NCBI GenBank assembly: GCA_031472005.1
Contig: PZJY01000007.1
Location: 1,723,808-1,787,807, forward strand
Source: Tetracladium setigerum
Taxonomy: Eukaryota > Ascomycota > Leotiomycetes > Helotiales
Reading direction: 5' to 3'
Length of the DNA stretch: 64,000 bases
Below are positions 1 to 12,196 of the stretch, one piece after another. A program made the translations under genes and the position numbers. Position 1 is the stretch's first letter. Every line of letters begins with the position of its first letter. The notes beneath the pieces are model-generated. The model had not been told where the DNA came from. It saw nothing but the letters and a program-made list of their open reading frames with translations, and ran no database searches.

Positions 1-301
1 AGACCTCATAGAGTTCAGATTCGGCTTCTGATACAAAACTATTGAGCACATTCCCATTCTATGGATTTTACAAGTCGATATAACAAATTGGCTGAATTAG
101 GTGGGGTGCTAACCGAACGAACATCAACTGCTACATCCACTTATCACAAACAGTCCAACTATCTCCAGATCAAAGGTTATCATTCTGCCAAAAACACAAG
201 TATGGTATTTCCTTCCTATCAAAACTCCCAAAACCGAATGCAAGCCACCTAGCTAAAGTACCAAAAATACATGTACGTAACCCATCCCACCCAATCCTTA
301 A
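1..301. other. left edge, no gene recognised
   Basis: Downstream flank of the peroxisomal gene, which ends at 302. A 63-codon plus-strand frame beginning at 61 resembles nothing I know and has no supporting context. I see nothing else here. Confidence 0.5.
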
Positions 302-2074
302 TCACTCGAGCCCCATCCTAGCATCATCACCAATACCCCAATCTGCATCCGTCGCCCTATGCGGTCTATCATCCTCCCCACCAGCAACGCTACTTGCCCC
401 CGTCCCCCTCCTCCTCAAACTGCCCCTCCCAATACCAGCCCCTTCACCTCCACTTCCCAAACTCGACCCTTTACTATGTACACTTTTTACACTGGCCGAG
501 TCTCCATTTCCTGAGGTGCTTCTAGTATTGAGGGATTCAGAGTAATGAGGAGGTGGTTCGAGAGGAGTGGAACGGGATGCTGAGGGAGTGGGAGCGGTGT
601 TTCTGGTTGGTGTGGGAGAGGGTGTTATTTCTGTTGAGGGTGTTACTTCGACGAGTTCAGCATCGCGATACCATTTTCTGCGGCGGGTGTAGCGACCCCA
701 TCCGTCTAGACCTCGACGGCCGTTTTGCCACTATGTTATTGTAAGCAATCTTTGCCTAAAGAGTACGGTTTAAGGAAGAGGTGGTACCTTGTTATCATAA
801 TAAATCCAACCCATTCCACCATCTGTAACATTGGATTTGGCTTTGGATCCCCCCTCCTCAGTCGGCTTAGCACCTTCTACGAGCCATTGACTATCTAATG
901 TCCATCTCCACCGCGTAGCTCCATCCTCTACATCTGGGAGCTCGAAATCTTCCTTTGCTGGAGCGGGGTTCAAATGTTCGTCCGTCCATGCTGCTCTTTC
1001 GTAGGCGAACAGGGATGTTGTCCAGCCCAGTCCCATCCATCTTCTCTGGTTCTCGTATAATATGAATGTAAAGCGAACGCCTGTCGAATCTGGTCTACGT
1101 TTGGCTGCCGCTGAGGCAGCTGATGCTACTAAGGAAGTTGTTGTTTCTCCTGACGTGGAAGGTTGGCGAGGTGGAAGTGGAGGTGGGTGACCGTTTGCAG
1201 TTGTAGGCGGAGGCGTAAGAACGTCTGTTATATGTAGTCCTGTAACCACAGCACACGCTCTGCGAACGAGAGCTGATCTCCAGAGGATTGTCCTTGCAAC
1301 AGTGCATGGTCTGGAATGCCATGTGAAAAATATCGTGCCGGTTACCAAAGCTACTCGTTTTGTGGTGATGACTTGTATTGGGTGAAGGGTGAGGATGATC
1401 CATAGGGGTGTTACTAGGAGTATTCGAATGAAAAGAGTGGTAAGAGCTGGTCGCGTGGTAGCCGAGGTCGCGGTCCGTTGGGTAGACAGGAAGTCGGTGA
1501 GTTGAAGTAGAGGATCTAGAAGAACATTGCATCTTGAAGTGAAAATCTTCAACGTTTCTACAATCTCGTCTAATGTCTTCTGATGCTTGGTGCTTGTTGC
1601 TTCGGAATCCATTCTCTTATGGCCCTTCTTCTGCTTCTCTCCTGTCCATCCCGTCGAAGAGAGCGGAGAGTATCTCCTCGCAAACATCCCCATTATCAAG
1701 CCTACTACCACCACGACCGGTCCGGCATATCTCATAAGCTGGTCACCATATAGAACTACCGCCCAAAACGCAGCTACGAGTAAGAAGCTCTCCCAAGGAT
1801 CCCCACTCGTCCATGTCAGCAGGCCAACGAACTTGTTGAGCGGCAACAGGAAGGGATGCGAATATGCCAAAGCTCGTGTAATTTGCGGAGGAGTTGCAAT
1901 AAGTAAGGGCGACTTCTGGTGTACTAAAATCGTGGATCGTTGCTTGTTGGCAGATGATGCGTGTGACAAGGTAACTGGGGAAAAGGAAGCGATCGTGGGG
2001 GGATTTGGATCGTCGTTGGCGACTGAAGCACCGTCATCGTCTTTTCGTGCTGAGCCTGGAGTTGAAGACATCAT
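302..2074 (-). CDS. Pex24/Pex28-30-type peroxisomal integral membrane protein with dysferlin domain
   Basis: Two exons, 2074-788 and 730-302, around a 57-nt intron (731-787), give 571 aa. The N-terminal half has hydrophobic segments near residues 95-135 and 215-260, consistent with a membrane protein. The C-terminal half carries both parts of a dysferlin domain. DysF-N shows YENQRRWMG, GWT and AAWTDE near residues 345-370. DysF-C shows WRWTLDSQW and GMGWIYYDNK, then continues after the intron as GRYTRRRKWYRDAEL. The splice is certain because it joins the two halves of a conserved motif in phase. This organisation is that of the fungal Pex24p family (yeast Pex28-Pex32), which controls peroxisome number and size at ER-peroxisome contacts. 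The tail of about 110 residues is Ser/Thr/Pro- and Gly/Arg-rich and looks disordered. The family is confident; the exact orthologue is not assigned. Confidence 0.9.
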
Positions 2075-2813
2075 CCATGGAGTATCCTGAATGCTGTTAG
2101 TCCATTTGTTTGGTGGTATTCTGCTCAGGGTGGACTATGTACGAAGACAGACATCGCAAAGCTGCGCTTTTCTCTATGTCATCGGCAACCCAAACAAGCT
2201 TGGCCGTGACCACCAGACACCCTGGAACCGCACAGCTTTACGCCCAACCAGGAAACATTCCAGTGCAGAGAGGAAAGAGGGACTGTAGGACCGAGAAAGA
2301 ATACTTTATGAAAGAACTATAAACAATCTGGGGATGAGACCTTGTCAAGGGACGGATAGTCGAGACTATTTGCAAAGAAGAAGAGAAACTCGGTGTCCTC
2401 GGACTCACATGCCTCTCCAAACTTTCAAAGCCGATTCAGCCTTGTACTCATTAGAAGTAGTAAATGCTTGGTGGCGCAAGTTCACCAAGAACCAGATGTT
2501 GTTTGACTAAAACTCAACTTTGAAACATCCAAGACGATGGAGATAGCTTCGTGCATTATATTTTCAGATTCATCATTGAATTTGAGGTTAATGGGGATCC
2601 TCTCGGGCTTCTTCAACAACCAGCGACCCCACGGTCTCGCTGAATCAGCCTCGGATTTCTGTGCTATGTCATGTCACGTGGCTACCAGAGACGCTAACCC
2701 ATTCTGGGCTTTGACCCATCCAAAACTTTTGACAATTATCTCGCCTCAATCAATTGTTCATCATTGCACTCCAACCAACAACTCGACGACACGACAAAGA
2801 AATTACAATCAAA
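2075..2813. promoter_or_regulatory. divergent intergenic region between the peroxin and poly(A) polymerase genes
   Basis: About 740 bp separate two divergent start codons, so the stretch must hold both promoters. I see no TATA box of note. Short frames here have no recognisable product. Confidence 0.5.
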
Positions 2814-5357
2814 ATGTCGCGTCAACCACCCCTCCCTCATGGCCTACCCCCTAGGCCTAGCCGTAATCAACGCGCAGACAATCGAGACTCATACCGTCCC
2901 TATGAGCAAGATCGTGATGATCGCGGTGACTACTTCGGCAATCGATCTCGAGATGACTATGATAGTTTCCGTTCTCGCAGCCCTCCACCACCCATGTACG
3001 AATTCCGAGGAGATTCGCGCAATCATTCCAGGCCTGGACCTGATGAGCGTCGATTCCCATATCCTCCGAGATATGAAGAACGCGCTCCTGGCACATCTGG
3101 TCCTCGAGGATACCAAAGCGACTCCTACCGCCCTCGTGAAGAGCCACCCTCAAGCTTCTCCTTCAGACAGGAGGCTCCTTCCTCAGTTGATTTTCGTGCT
3201 GGAGACAATTATCGTAAATCACCACCACCACGCCAACGTGCTCGTCAAGACACTAGCAGACAACCTCGAAACTTTAACGGAAGTCAATCTCAACGAGGTC
3301 GAGGTGGCTACCGTGGTCGAGGAGGTCCACAGCTGGCTTCTGAGCGAAAGTTTCTGCAAGGCAACCGTGCCCCCACTCCAGAATTGATGCCAGGAATGGA
3401 CGAGGCTGAAAATCAAGGTGCCAGATACATGCCAGTTGATGATCTCTCTGATAGTGACGAAGCCGATATGGATCTTTCCGACAGCGATAATCCTGATGCA
3501 GCCCAACCAAGCAAGAAGCAAGCTCGGACGGATACAAAGGCCGCTGATGGTGACAGTGTTCCCAAATGGTCAAATCCTGATCCTTACACTGCTCTACCTC
3601 CACCAGATGCCGAGAAGAAGAAGGACATGGTCAAACTGATTAGGAAGGCTAGAGTTGCACAAACCTCGGAGAGTACGAGTAAGACCGAGGCTATTACTGA
3701 TGACTTCATTTCATTTGCATTTGGCGACGAGACCGAAGAGGAAGAGGAGCCCTATGAACCAACCTCATTCCAAGGGCCCTCGTCAAGCCAACTCCTTTAG
3801 CGGCTCCTCGACCATCTCAACCTGAGAATATACCACCACAAGGAAGCTGAATCAAGTTATGCCAAAAGATCTGATGTCTCGTAGTGACCCATTCCTCGCA
3901 AGATGTCAAGTTTAATCTTCCTGCCAAACCACTAACTGGCGTCCCAATGGTAATCGTTCTGGTAGGACGGCGCGCCAATCGATCTCACTGGAGATTCACC
4001 ACCACGAGCCGAAAGCCTGGCATTGGAAGAGCCCCAGCAGCTGTTGTCGAGGCTCTAACAGCGATCCTGCGCTAGGAAGTCGAAAACGTAATGCTAGAGA
4101 TGAGATCAAGCCTGCCACCCCGCTTCACGAAGCTCTAGAGGCAAGAAGAAACCATCCAATGGTGAAGTGAGCCATCGATGGCGACCAGTAACACGGCCAA
4201 AACCCACGCCTGGATTGAAATTGACCATTCTGACACTATCGGGATGGGACGCTGGTAAGCAAAAATCTCTCATTTCATAGATGGTGGCTAATCTTTCAAA
4301 AGGCTTCACAAGGAGATTATGGATTTCTACGATTACGTAAAGCCCAAGGCTTTTGAGCAGACGATTCGGGAGAAGCTGATTGACGATCTCAATCAAAGAA
4401 TTCAACATTCCTTTCAAGGATCTGAGATTCTCAGCTTTGGTTCTTTCCCTGCTGGCCTCTATCTGCCAACAGCCGATATGGACCTAGTAATGGTCTCGGA
4501 CAAATTCATGGACAGAGGTCAAATTTTATATGGAGGCAGCAGCTTCTTCAACAAAATCAGATCCTTCCTTCAACAGTCGAATCTTGCTGTCTATGGAAGT
4601 ATAGATGTCATTTCGAAAGCCAAGGTCCCTCTCGTCAAGTATGTGGACAGACTTACTGGACTCAAGGTAGACATCTCCTTCGAGAATAACACGGGCTTGA
4701 TTGCGAACAAGACATTCCAGGAATGGAAGGCCCAATATCCTGCCATGCCCATGATTGTCACCATTATTAAGCATCTGTTGGCCATGCGAGGCTTGAACGA
4801 GCCTGTGAATGGTGGGATTGGTGGATTTTCCGTCATTTGTCTTGTTGTAAGTCTACTCCAACACTTGCCACAAGTTCAAAGCAAGAGCATGGTAGCAGAG
4901 CATAATCTTGGCGAGATTCTCATGGAGTTCTTGAATCTTTACGGAAACGAATTCAACACTGTCACCACAGGCATTCAGCTCAAGCCGCCAGGATACTTCA
5001 GCAAGGTAAGTTGATCCTAGCTCAAATTGATTTACAAAATCTAAAATAAAATAACAGGCACACGCCAATGTTGCGTACAAAGGCAATCCGGATAAGTTCA
5101 TGATTATTGATCCAAATAGATCAGACAACGACATCTCAGGCGGTTCATCGAATACCAGAGAAATTTTGAAGTGTTTTGCAAACAGCTTCAAGGCAATGCA
5201 AGACACGATGAGTGATCTTCAACACTCTAGCAACCGCCGAAACAAGAGCATATTGGGCTCTATTCTTGGCGGAAATTACAGCTCTTTCAAGCTCCAGCGC
5301 GACCATCTGCAACACGTACACGAGAAGCTCCTTGGCCCCGTCTCAACCACTTCATGA
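2814..5357 (+). CDS. TRF4/5 (Cid14)-type non-canonical poly(A) polymerase, linker frameshifted in this sequence
   Basis: The ATG at 2814 opens an Arg/Gly/Ser/Pro-rich N-terminus with RGRGG-type repeats near residues 160-170 and acidic Ser-Asp clusters. The catalytic core follows after an intron at 4255-4302 (exon 4303-5005): GSFPAGLYLPTADMDL supplies the G-S and D-x-D motif of the polymerase-beta fold and KVDISFEN the third aspartate. The PAP-associated segment shows NLGEILMEFLNLYG. An intron at 5006-5057 precedes the last exon (5058-5357, stop TGA). The family adds short oligo(A) tails for nuclear RNA surveillance in TRAMP complexes, so a nuclear role is inferred. Between about 3775 and 4200 the frame is broken roughly five times although the encoded text stays recognisable across frames. 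The catalytic exons are clean. This could be assembly error or decay; the first is more likely given other genes here. Confidence 0.85.
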
Positions 5358-7053
5358 GTCCAGACCATGAGTTCCCTCGACTAGCTCTTTCACTCGGTTA
5401 CGTATTTGCTAAGGCTGTGGAGTTGCAGGTACAAGTATACATCTACTAGGGGGGTTTGCATCACATTATGGCGTAATAGGGCGAGGCAAGGTGGATTTTG
5501 ATACCCAGTGGCGTTCTAGAGGTCATTAATGTGTACGATAGCTTTTTTTTCCAGAGGACTTTGCTTTTTGTCTTCACCACTACTTCTCCTGAAAGAGAAA
5601 CGGAAATTTTGTGTGACTGACAAAAGATAATAGTGATCGATCGACGGATTCGAATTTCCCCATCCTTGCCACAAAGTATCATGACGCCAGGACAGATGAG
5701 GTCGATCGATCAACAGACATTAAATCAAAGAGCATTCTTATTTTCAAACAATCTTGTTGCATCATCTTTCAACCCAGACAATCGAGACAACTTGTTGACC
5801 AAATTCATGACCTCCCCCAAGCCCCGCTCGCTCCTTCCCGATTTGCTAACAAACCCACCTTCTACACTAGGGCCAGAACAACCGGGAGCAAACCAAAATT
5901 GTTACTGTCGAAACTTCACAACTTCTAAAAAAAAAAGTCGATCATTAGATCTAATTTCGCCTCGTCGCCTTGGGTGCTCTTTACAATTCTGGTTTTGAGC
6001 TTCTACCTTTCCAGTGAAGGTAGGAGTCTGAAGCCGGGTTTGTGGATGCACCCGTCCCTTTCTCACTATGGTTTCGTGCTGCGGCGCGGCTATGGAGAGG
6101 AATTCGGGACTGGTAGAATTGCAAATTACCTATACGTTAGGAAGGCACCCACGCTGTTCAATGAAGGCAGTAGTTTCATCAATGGGTAGACTCCTTCGTT
6201 CACTCTCACCCCAACAACAAGGATTGTATTTCTTTGATATAGAATACGGAGAGGTACTGATTGAAATGGCAAACCAAATTCTTTCAATCTTGAAGCATTC
6301 TTATTTTTGAGATCTACGACTCGAGGCTATTCATAATTTACTGGGTAGGTAGATAGATACCTAGCTTCTTGATACTTCATGTTTCGAGCTTTTGTCAATG
6401 AGGAGTCGCCGCTTAGCCCAACTACCTGTGGGGCGTACTCGTATGCGAAGAGAAGAACGAACGGGTCGATCCAAGAGATCTTCAATTCTTATTTGCCACT
6501 ACTGCCTACAATTACTTGAGATGCGTCGGAATAATGATAGTTGAGCCACATCGTGGACCCAGATGACACTATTTCCAAGCTTTCAAGGCCATCCGCAGAT
6601 CCAGGGTTCATAGGTGGTGTCACGTGATTTGCCACCGTTTTCAACTTTTTGCTTGCGCAAGCGTCTCTCTTGTTGAGATGGAAAGATGGACTTTTCGACG
6701 CATTTCCCACGCATTCGCCTCTCTCACATGTGAATAGCAGCTGAAAAAAAGGTCCAGGTAGAGAAAGGTTTTGCTGCTTTTCCAGCTTTGTGACCCCCGG
6801 AAAACGTCATCAAAACGCAAAGCCACACTTCCATCATTTATTGACCCCGCCTACCCTTTTCGGCGCGTGGAAGGTTGCAACCCCCTCGTGGAAAGGACAT
6901 CATCATTCCACAAGCTTAGCCGCTAGGTTCCTACAAAAGTCGACGCCTCCCCTTTAATCGTCCTTCCTCACACCTACCTACCTACCTACTTCCCATACAC
7001 AATCACTTCTTTGACCACTAAACACAGACAAACAACCCCACCACTCATACAAG
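5358..7053. other. intergenic region with promoter of the VIP1-like gene
   Basis: Several short frames between 5633 and 6310 change frame repeatedly and match no family I know. The last 250 bp are CT-rich with an ACCT microsatellite near 6973, typical of a fungal core promoter and 5' leader for the gene starting at 7054. Confidence 0.45.
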
Positions 7054-8296
7054 ATGGCATCCACCGTTAACGTCAAGAACATCAGCTTGCAGACCAGCGA
7101 GAAAGAGGTCAAGGACTTCTTCTCCTTCTGGTAACATCTCTCTTTCCCCCTAGTTTCCAGAAACATCTGCTAATTCTTCTGAACAGTGGTAAGATCACCA
7201 AGCTCGACCTTACGCCAACCGGCGAGGCCACCCAAAGCGCAACCGTCACCTTCGAGAAGGAGACTGCCGCAAAGACCGCACTCCTCCTCGATAACACCCA
7301 ACTCGGTTCTACTCAAGTTCAGGTCTCCTCTGCATCTGCATCCTCCGATGACAGCCACTATACCTCAAACAATGAGCGTGACACCGACGAGATTACACAG
7401 GAGGAGAAACCCCGCTCTCGCATTGTTGCCGAGTATCTCGCCCACGGCTATGTGATTGGTGACAAGGCAATCCAACAAGCCATCGACCTCGACCACAAGC
7501 ACGGCGTCTCAAGCCGCTTTGTCAACACCATCACCGGCTTGAATCAAAAGTACAAGGTTGATGAGAAGGCTAAATCTGTCGATCAGTCCTACGGGGTCAC
7601 CACAAAGACAACTTCTCTCTGGTCCGGCCTGACTTCATAGTGAGTAATATTCAGTTACTGATTTGCCCACCTTTTGCGAGTGCTAACTTTGCTATTCTCC
7701 AGCTACGAGAAGGCTGCTGGTACACAACTGGCCAAAAGCTTGTTAACTTCTACACCCAGACTTCTCGAGAAGTTCAAGATATCCATGCTGAGGCACGCCG
7801 TTTGGCAGATTTGAAGAAGCAGGAGGCTGGAGAGACCGCTACCGGTACCGATAAGAAGACATGTAAGTGTGGTGCACATTCAGATTCAGGAACTTGTTCG
7901 TGTGAGAAGGGCAAATGTAATTGCTCGACCACGGAGAAATCACAATCCGACCTCAAGACCGTTCCCGGCACGGACAAGACGACATGCAACTGTGGAGGAA
8001 GTACGGAAGCTTGCCCTTGTGCTCCAGGCCATTGTGCTTGCAGCTCTTGCCCCAAGGCAGAGGTCACCACTGCCGACTTGAAAAAGGTTGCCGGAACCGA
8101 AAAGACGACGTGCAATTGTGGTGGAAGCACAGATATCTGCCCTTGTGCTCCAGGAGAATGCGCTTGCGATTCTTGTCCAAAGGCAACCACTGAGAAAGTC
8201 GCCAATTCCGACAAAACCATTTGCAAATGTGGTGGCGATGACAAAAACTGCCCATGCGAGGTCGGAAAATGTGCTTGCAGCGGATGCTCCAAGTAG
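7054..8296 (+). CDS. vip1: VIP1-like RRM protein with metallothionein-like cysteine-rich tail
   Basis: Three exons: 7054-7130, 7187-7639 and 7703-8296, with introns of 56 and 63 nt. Residues 1-80 form an RNA-recognition motif (TVNVKNISL as RNP2-like start, ATVTFEKETAAKTALL as the RNP1 region). The central part (RIVAEYLAHGYVIGDKAI, then helices around GLTSYYEKAAGT and VQDIHAEARRLADLKKQ) is characteristic of fungal VIP1 proteins. The C-terminal 125 or so residues contain four Cys-rich modules of the type CNCGG..CPCAPG.CACxxCPK, resembling metallothionein and likely to bind Zn or Cu. One base is missing near 7724-7727: the frame after the second intron runs out, while a one-base insertion would restore GT-PTGQKL and join to the downstream frame. 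With that base the protein is 374 aa. A possible extra exon ending in EKSEKSTYA lies at about 8371-8458. Confidence 0.8.
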
Positions 8297-9010
8297 ACTA
8301 GATTGATTTTTCATTACCAAATTGTATCATTACCCAAAAGTTGTTGCTGACCTTAATGCTTTGTTTTTGTAGCTGCTACCCCTTCTTCTGCAGGCGTTGT
8401 TGAATCTTCTGCGATCGCACCCCTTAATGAAAAGTCCGAGAAATCCACCTATGCTTAAGTTTTTGGCTTTCATGGCTGTTTTTACCCGAAGTGGTTAGAG
8501 GTATGGGACAGGGTTAGGGTTGAATGAATGATAGTTGGGACTGAAATGATGAGCAAACGGGTTGTGCCAGGAGATACCAAGTTTTCTTTTGTTATAGTAT
8601 TAGCGAGCGATTGCACAATTAGGTACCTAGCCAATGGAAACCATCTAGCCTCGGAGTTTTTGTCTTTCCTGTCCCTACATGAAAGGACTGTCTTCAAATA
8701 ACGAGCAAGATATGCTTCAAATGTGTTTTCGTCACTATCCGCGCTTGACAATTTGATTCCTGTCATCTTATCTCGCGACAGCAACCCAAGTTCGCCTCCT
8801 CTGCTGGTTTCCTGATAAAGATCAACTACAAGCTTTCGAATATAAATAGATCAGGCAAATTATTCAGATTCTGGTTGCTTCGATATTGTTTAAGTGTTTT
8901 CATTTATCGTAGAGCAATTCCAGCTTCCTGTCTAGTCGTAATGATTGTAGCATAACCTAACACAATGTTTCTTATGCCAACAGTCTCCCATAATATATTT
9001 CATCCATATC
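8297..9010. other. intergenic, possible extra 3' exon of VIP1-like gene
   Basis: After the stop at 8294 an open stretch at about 8371-8458 could encode a short Ala/Ser/Glu-rich tail ending in a stop; a TTTTTGTAG acceptor precedes it, but no good donor in the right phase is visible. The rest holds 3' regions of two convergent genes and I see nothing further. Confidence 0.35.
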
Positions 9011-9305
9011 TCACTTCTCTGAGCGGTCGGCAGGGTTGAGTGATTTGCTGACAACATCTCCGGCATGATCATCGAGAACTCCCTTTGGGTTGGATCCGAG
9101 AGACTAGAAAAACGATTGCCATTAGACTGAGAGTTCAAAATGTTTTCTCCTATTAGGAGTAAATGAGTAAAGAGCATACCTCGAGATCCTTCTTGCTCTG
9201 TGCCTTGGTATCAATGCCTTGGTCGACTCCGGATGCCTTTGATGGAGCACCCTTTTGAGAGTCGGCCTGGGTCTCTGGTGGTGGTGATTCGCGTCCCTCT
9301 GGCAT
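9011..9305 (-). CDS. small conserved-looking hydrophilic protein (72 aa)
   Basis: Exon 1 is 9305-9180 (42 codons) and exon 2 is 9103-9011 (30 codons plus stop), separated by a 76-nt intron with donor GTATGC and acceptor TTTCTAG; phases match exactly. The protein begins MPEGRESPPPE and ends SLNPADRSEK, is hydrophilic, without Cys or membrane segments. The segment GSNPKGVLDDHAGD spans the new exon and has the look of a conserved fungal short protein, but I cannot name a function. It is easy to miss because neither exon makes a long frame on its own. It starts about 560 bp from the divergent gene at 9865. Confidence 0.6.
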
Positions 9306-9864
9306 TTTGAATGGTTTTCGATGGGATGATTTTCTGGCTTCGCGTTAGAATTTTGTTGGCATGGAATTTGGGTTGATGATATGATCAGAGGATGGTTGTG
9401 GAGGGGCAGTATGATGAGGCTGGGAGATATAGTCATCAATTTCTTACTTTGAAAAAGGTGTTTTTTGTTTCGATTTCGATTTTCGATATGAATGAATGAA
9501 AGAGATGTCAGACAGAGCTTTCGACTTGCTGTTTTGATATAGCATCTTCTCAAAGATTACTACGTCATATAGGTACAATAATCTGAAGACCCCACCATGA
9601 TGAGATGAACGAGGCTGTCAGCAAGGCTGAGATGTTTAATTATGCCAGCCTATCACACAGCAACGCGATGGACGCGATCGAGATCACCTTCAAGTCTTGG
9701 CGTTCAACCTCGTGGATAAGTTAACGCATTGAGATTGCCTTTGATTGCTTCTTTCGAAAACGGCTACAACAACAATGACCAGACCTGACTGAGCGACCAC
9801 CCTACACGTCTTCAATCAAACAATAAACATAACCCACCAGCAATATCACCTATAACTCTCCGCA
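9306..9864. promoter_or_regulatory. divergent promoter region
   Basis: Shared upstream region of the small gene at 9305 and the coiled-coil gene at 9865. No specific element can be called with confidence. Confidence 0.4.
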
Positions 9865-11028
9865 ATGGCACCAGATCTTAATTCTGTTCCTCCTTCCCCA
9901 AGGCCCCCTGCAGCTTCGACAACCTCTCGAAGAGCTTCACAAAACCTAGCTCATAATCTGCCTCCATCATCGTCCTCCCTCAACATACTCCCCTCGAACC
10001 AGAGCGCTGTAAATCAGATATCCCCTCCGCTTGCTTCACCAAGTGCCTCCGCAACCACAATGTCGCACGCAGGCCCTCCTCCTGGGGACAACTCGGGGTA
10101 GGAACTGGACCTGGCCTCTGAGACATCCAAGACCGCTGACTGCTGCCGATTTGCATCTGCAGTTAGAGAGGGAACAGGAAGCTGTGGTATGTACCGCATA
10201 TCGCGATCTGAACGAGCAGAGCTCTAATGGTAGCACAGGTCAACAGATTAACTCGCGAACTCTCTCAACTCCGAGCAGCCCAAAATGCCTCCGTCGTATC
10301 CAACACCTCTTCCACCTCCACAGGCCTTCCAGACGCAGCCGACCACAACGCGAACCATCTTCTCTCCGGTCCAAGTCACCCCGCTCCTTCCCAACGCCGT
10401 CACCACCGTTCTTCCAGCAGCACTTCAGCACGAAGCATTACAGCCACAAGTATTAGCACAGTAGGAGCAATCGCGGGGAGCATCTCTTCTGGAATCACCC
10501 CCTCCTCCACCGCGGATCGCACACGAAATAGCCTACCCCGTCAGGACTCTAACCCCGGTCACACAGTCGACAAAACTCGCAGTCCCGTCGAAGTGGTGCG
10601 AATAGTCCTGCACCTCACCCGCAAACCCAGACCCATTCCCACATTTCTACCAATCCCGACCATCGCTCTCCCAATACCGCGATGTCTCTTCTGGTAATCT
10701 TCATAGTGGTGGTGGTGAGCGTGAGCTTTCACACCGGTCGGATTCTATCACGAGTGTACAGACAAGTGGCCGATACGAGGAGACTGCGTTTCATAGGCAA
10801 GAGCTGGAAGCCGTAAAGAGGGAGAATGATGCTTTAAAGAGGAGAATTAGAGAACTGGAGCGTACACTGAGAAATAGAAGACAAAGCGATGCCAGCAGAA
10901 CTCGTAGCGAGAGCGTCAGTACTACTGCGAGCGTGAGCGGGGTCGGTCGTGGAAGAGAGAGGGAGAAGGAAGGAGAAGAGGACGTCAGGGTTGGCGAGAG
11001 TGCGAGAAGTGCGGGTGTGTTGAGGTGA
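9865..11028 (+). CDS. uncharacterised Ser/Pro-rich coiled-coil protein, four single-base breaks
   Basis: Two exons, 9865-10186 and 10239-11028, around a 52-nt intron (donor GTATGT). The translation is recognisable but crosses frames at about 10095-10098, 10113, 10557 and 10668. Adding one base at each makes both exons fit: 324 nt and 792 nt, for 371 aa. The N-terminus is Ser/Pro/Ala-rich. HPRPLTAADLHLQLEREQEAV followed by NRLTRELSQLRAAQN forms a first coiled coil. A long Ser-rich linker leads to a second coiled coil (RQELEAVKRENDALKRR, then IRELERTLRNRRQ) and a charged tail ending at TGA 11026. Three of the four breaks lie in or next to G or C runs, which points to base-calling error. I do not know a function; similar coiled-coil proteins exist in related fungi as hypotheticals. 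Confidence 0.7.
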
Positions 11029-11449
11029 TGAGATATTGGTATTTCCTCTAAAAAAAACGAAATGGTGGGTTTATGATGATATTGGGTTCGTAGGTGAATG
11101 TTTTTTTAAGAATGGATACGTACAAGCGTGTGGGATTGGGATGGAATGGAATGGGATGGGATTGGAGGATGGCGTTTACCTGGCTGTTAACTACGAACTT
11201 CTCTCTTCCCTAGACCTCTCGAGGAGGCAAAACAGACCTTTTTTTTTTTTAACACTTCTTCCTTTATAGCGAGACAATACAAAAAAAATCAAAAAAATCT
11301 CACCAAGCCCTAGGGGCATAATGACGTTTGCGTTTGTTGCTTGTCGTGACTTGCTTTACCCTCTGTCCTTGGGGCTCCATGGAGCTGTTGTAAATGGAAA
11401 GTTCTAATTAATTGCTGCTAGCTCGTCGCCTTGAATATCACTCAATCTC

Positions 11450-11710
11450 AAGTGAGGCTTTTTACAACAAAACACCAAGACTCAATCTCATGCTCCTCCT
11501 ACATTTCTGCCTCGTAAAGTAATGTTTGATCCCAACTCTGGTCAAATTTGTATCACTTTTGTCGTTTTTACTGCGAAGTCATGAGCAAAGGTACTGCTGT
11601 TGTCCATTGTTTACAATGTTTTTGAGCACTCAATTTTAAGCGAGGTTTTGACAGTAACGCAACAAAAAGACTCAATCTCATGCTCTTACACTTCTACCTC
11701 GTAGGTAATG
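11450..11710. repeat. pair of diverged direct repeats
   Basis: Copies at about 11450-11525 and 11637-11710 share AAGACTCAATCTCATGCTC, then a similar CTAC-rich block and GCCTCGTA or ACCTCGTA before a TAATG. Spacing is about 187 bp. They may be two fragments of one mutated element. Confidence 0.55.
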
Positions 11711-12196
11711 ATTGCAACTAGTTCTTCAGATTTTTAATTGTACAGTGGGCTTCGATTGTGGTGCCCTCTTCATACTCTCTCTTTAAGTTTGTATGCGCTA
11801 CACTTGATTAGCACTAGGCTGAATACAGTTAGCATTCCTCTTTGCCATCTTCTGTAGCCTTAGGTTAGCAGCCGCTCTTTTGGCCAAAAATAATTTGGGT
11901 TCGGATTGATTGATTAATTAATTATGTCACATACGGATCCAGCAGTCCCGAAGGACTGCTATGCCGGCAGGTCTAGTTTCTGCGCCATTTGCCGAATTGC
12001 GGTTTACCGCATTTAGCAGACACTCTTCACTTCACCACTACGGATTGACCAGCAACCTCCTCCATTGAACGGTCTGGCTCCTACAGTAAGAGTAATAAAC
12101 GAATATAGTAGAGATCGAAATCGGCTACAGTTTGGAACACTCCATGTTTTTATTTCAGGCCCATATTTTATGCGGCACTAACCATCTAACGTTTAT

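Noticed and set aside
1587..2090. Long plus-strand frame opposite the peroxin gene
   Set aside because: Antisense by-product of the Pex24-type coding sequence, which has domain support.
5633..6310. Overlapping plus-strand frames that might be a small gene
   Set aside because: They switch frame several times, have no recognisable domain and no consistent splice sites.
7774..8292. 172-codon minus-strand frame
   Set aside because: Mirror image of the Cys-rich repeats on the plus strand.
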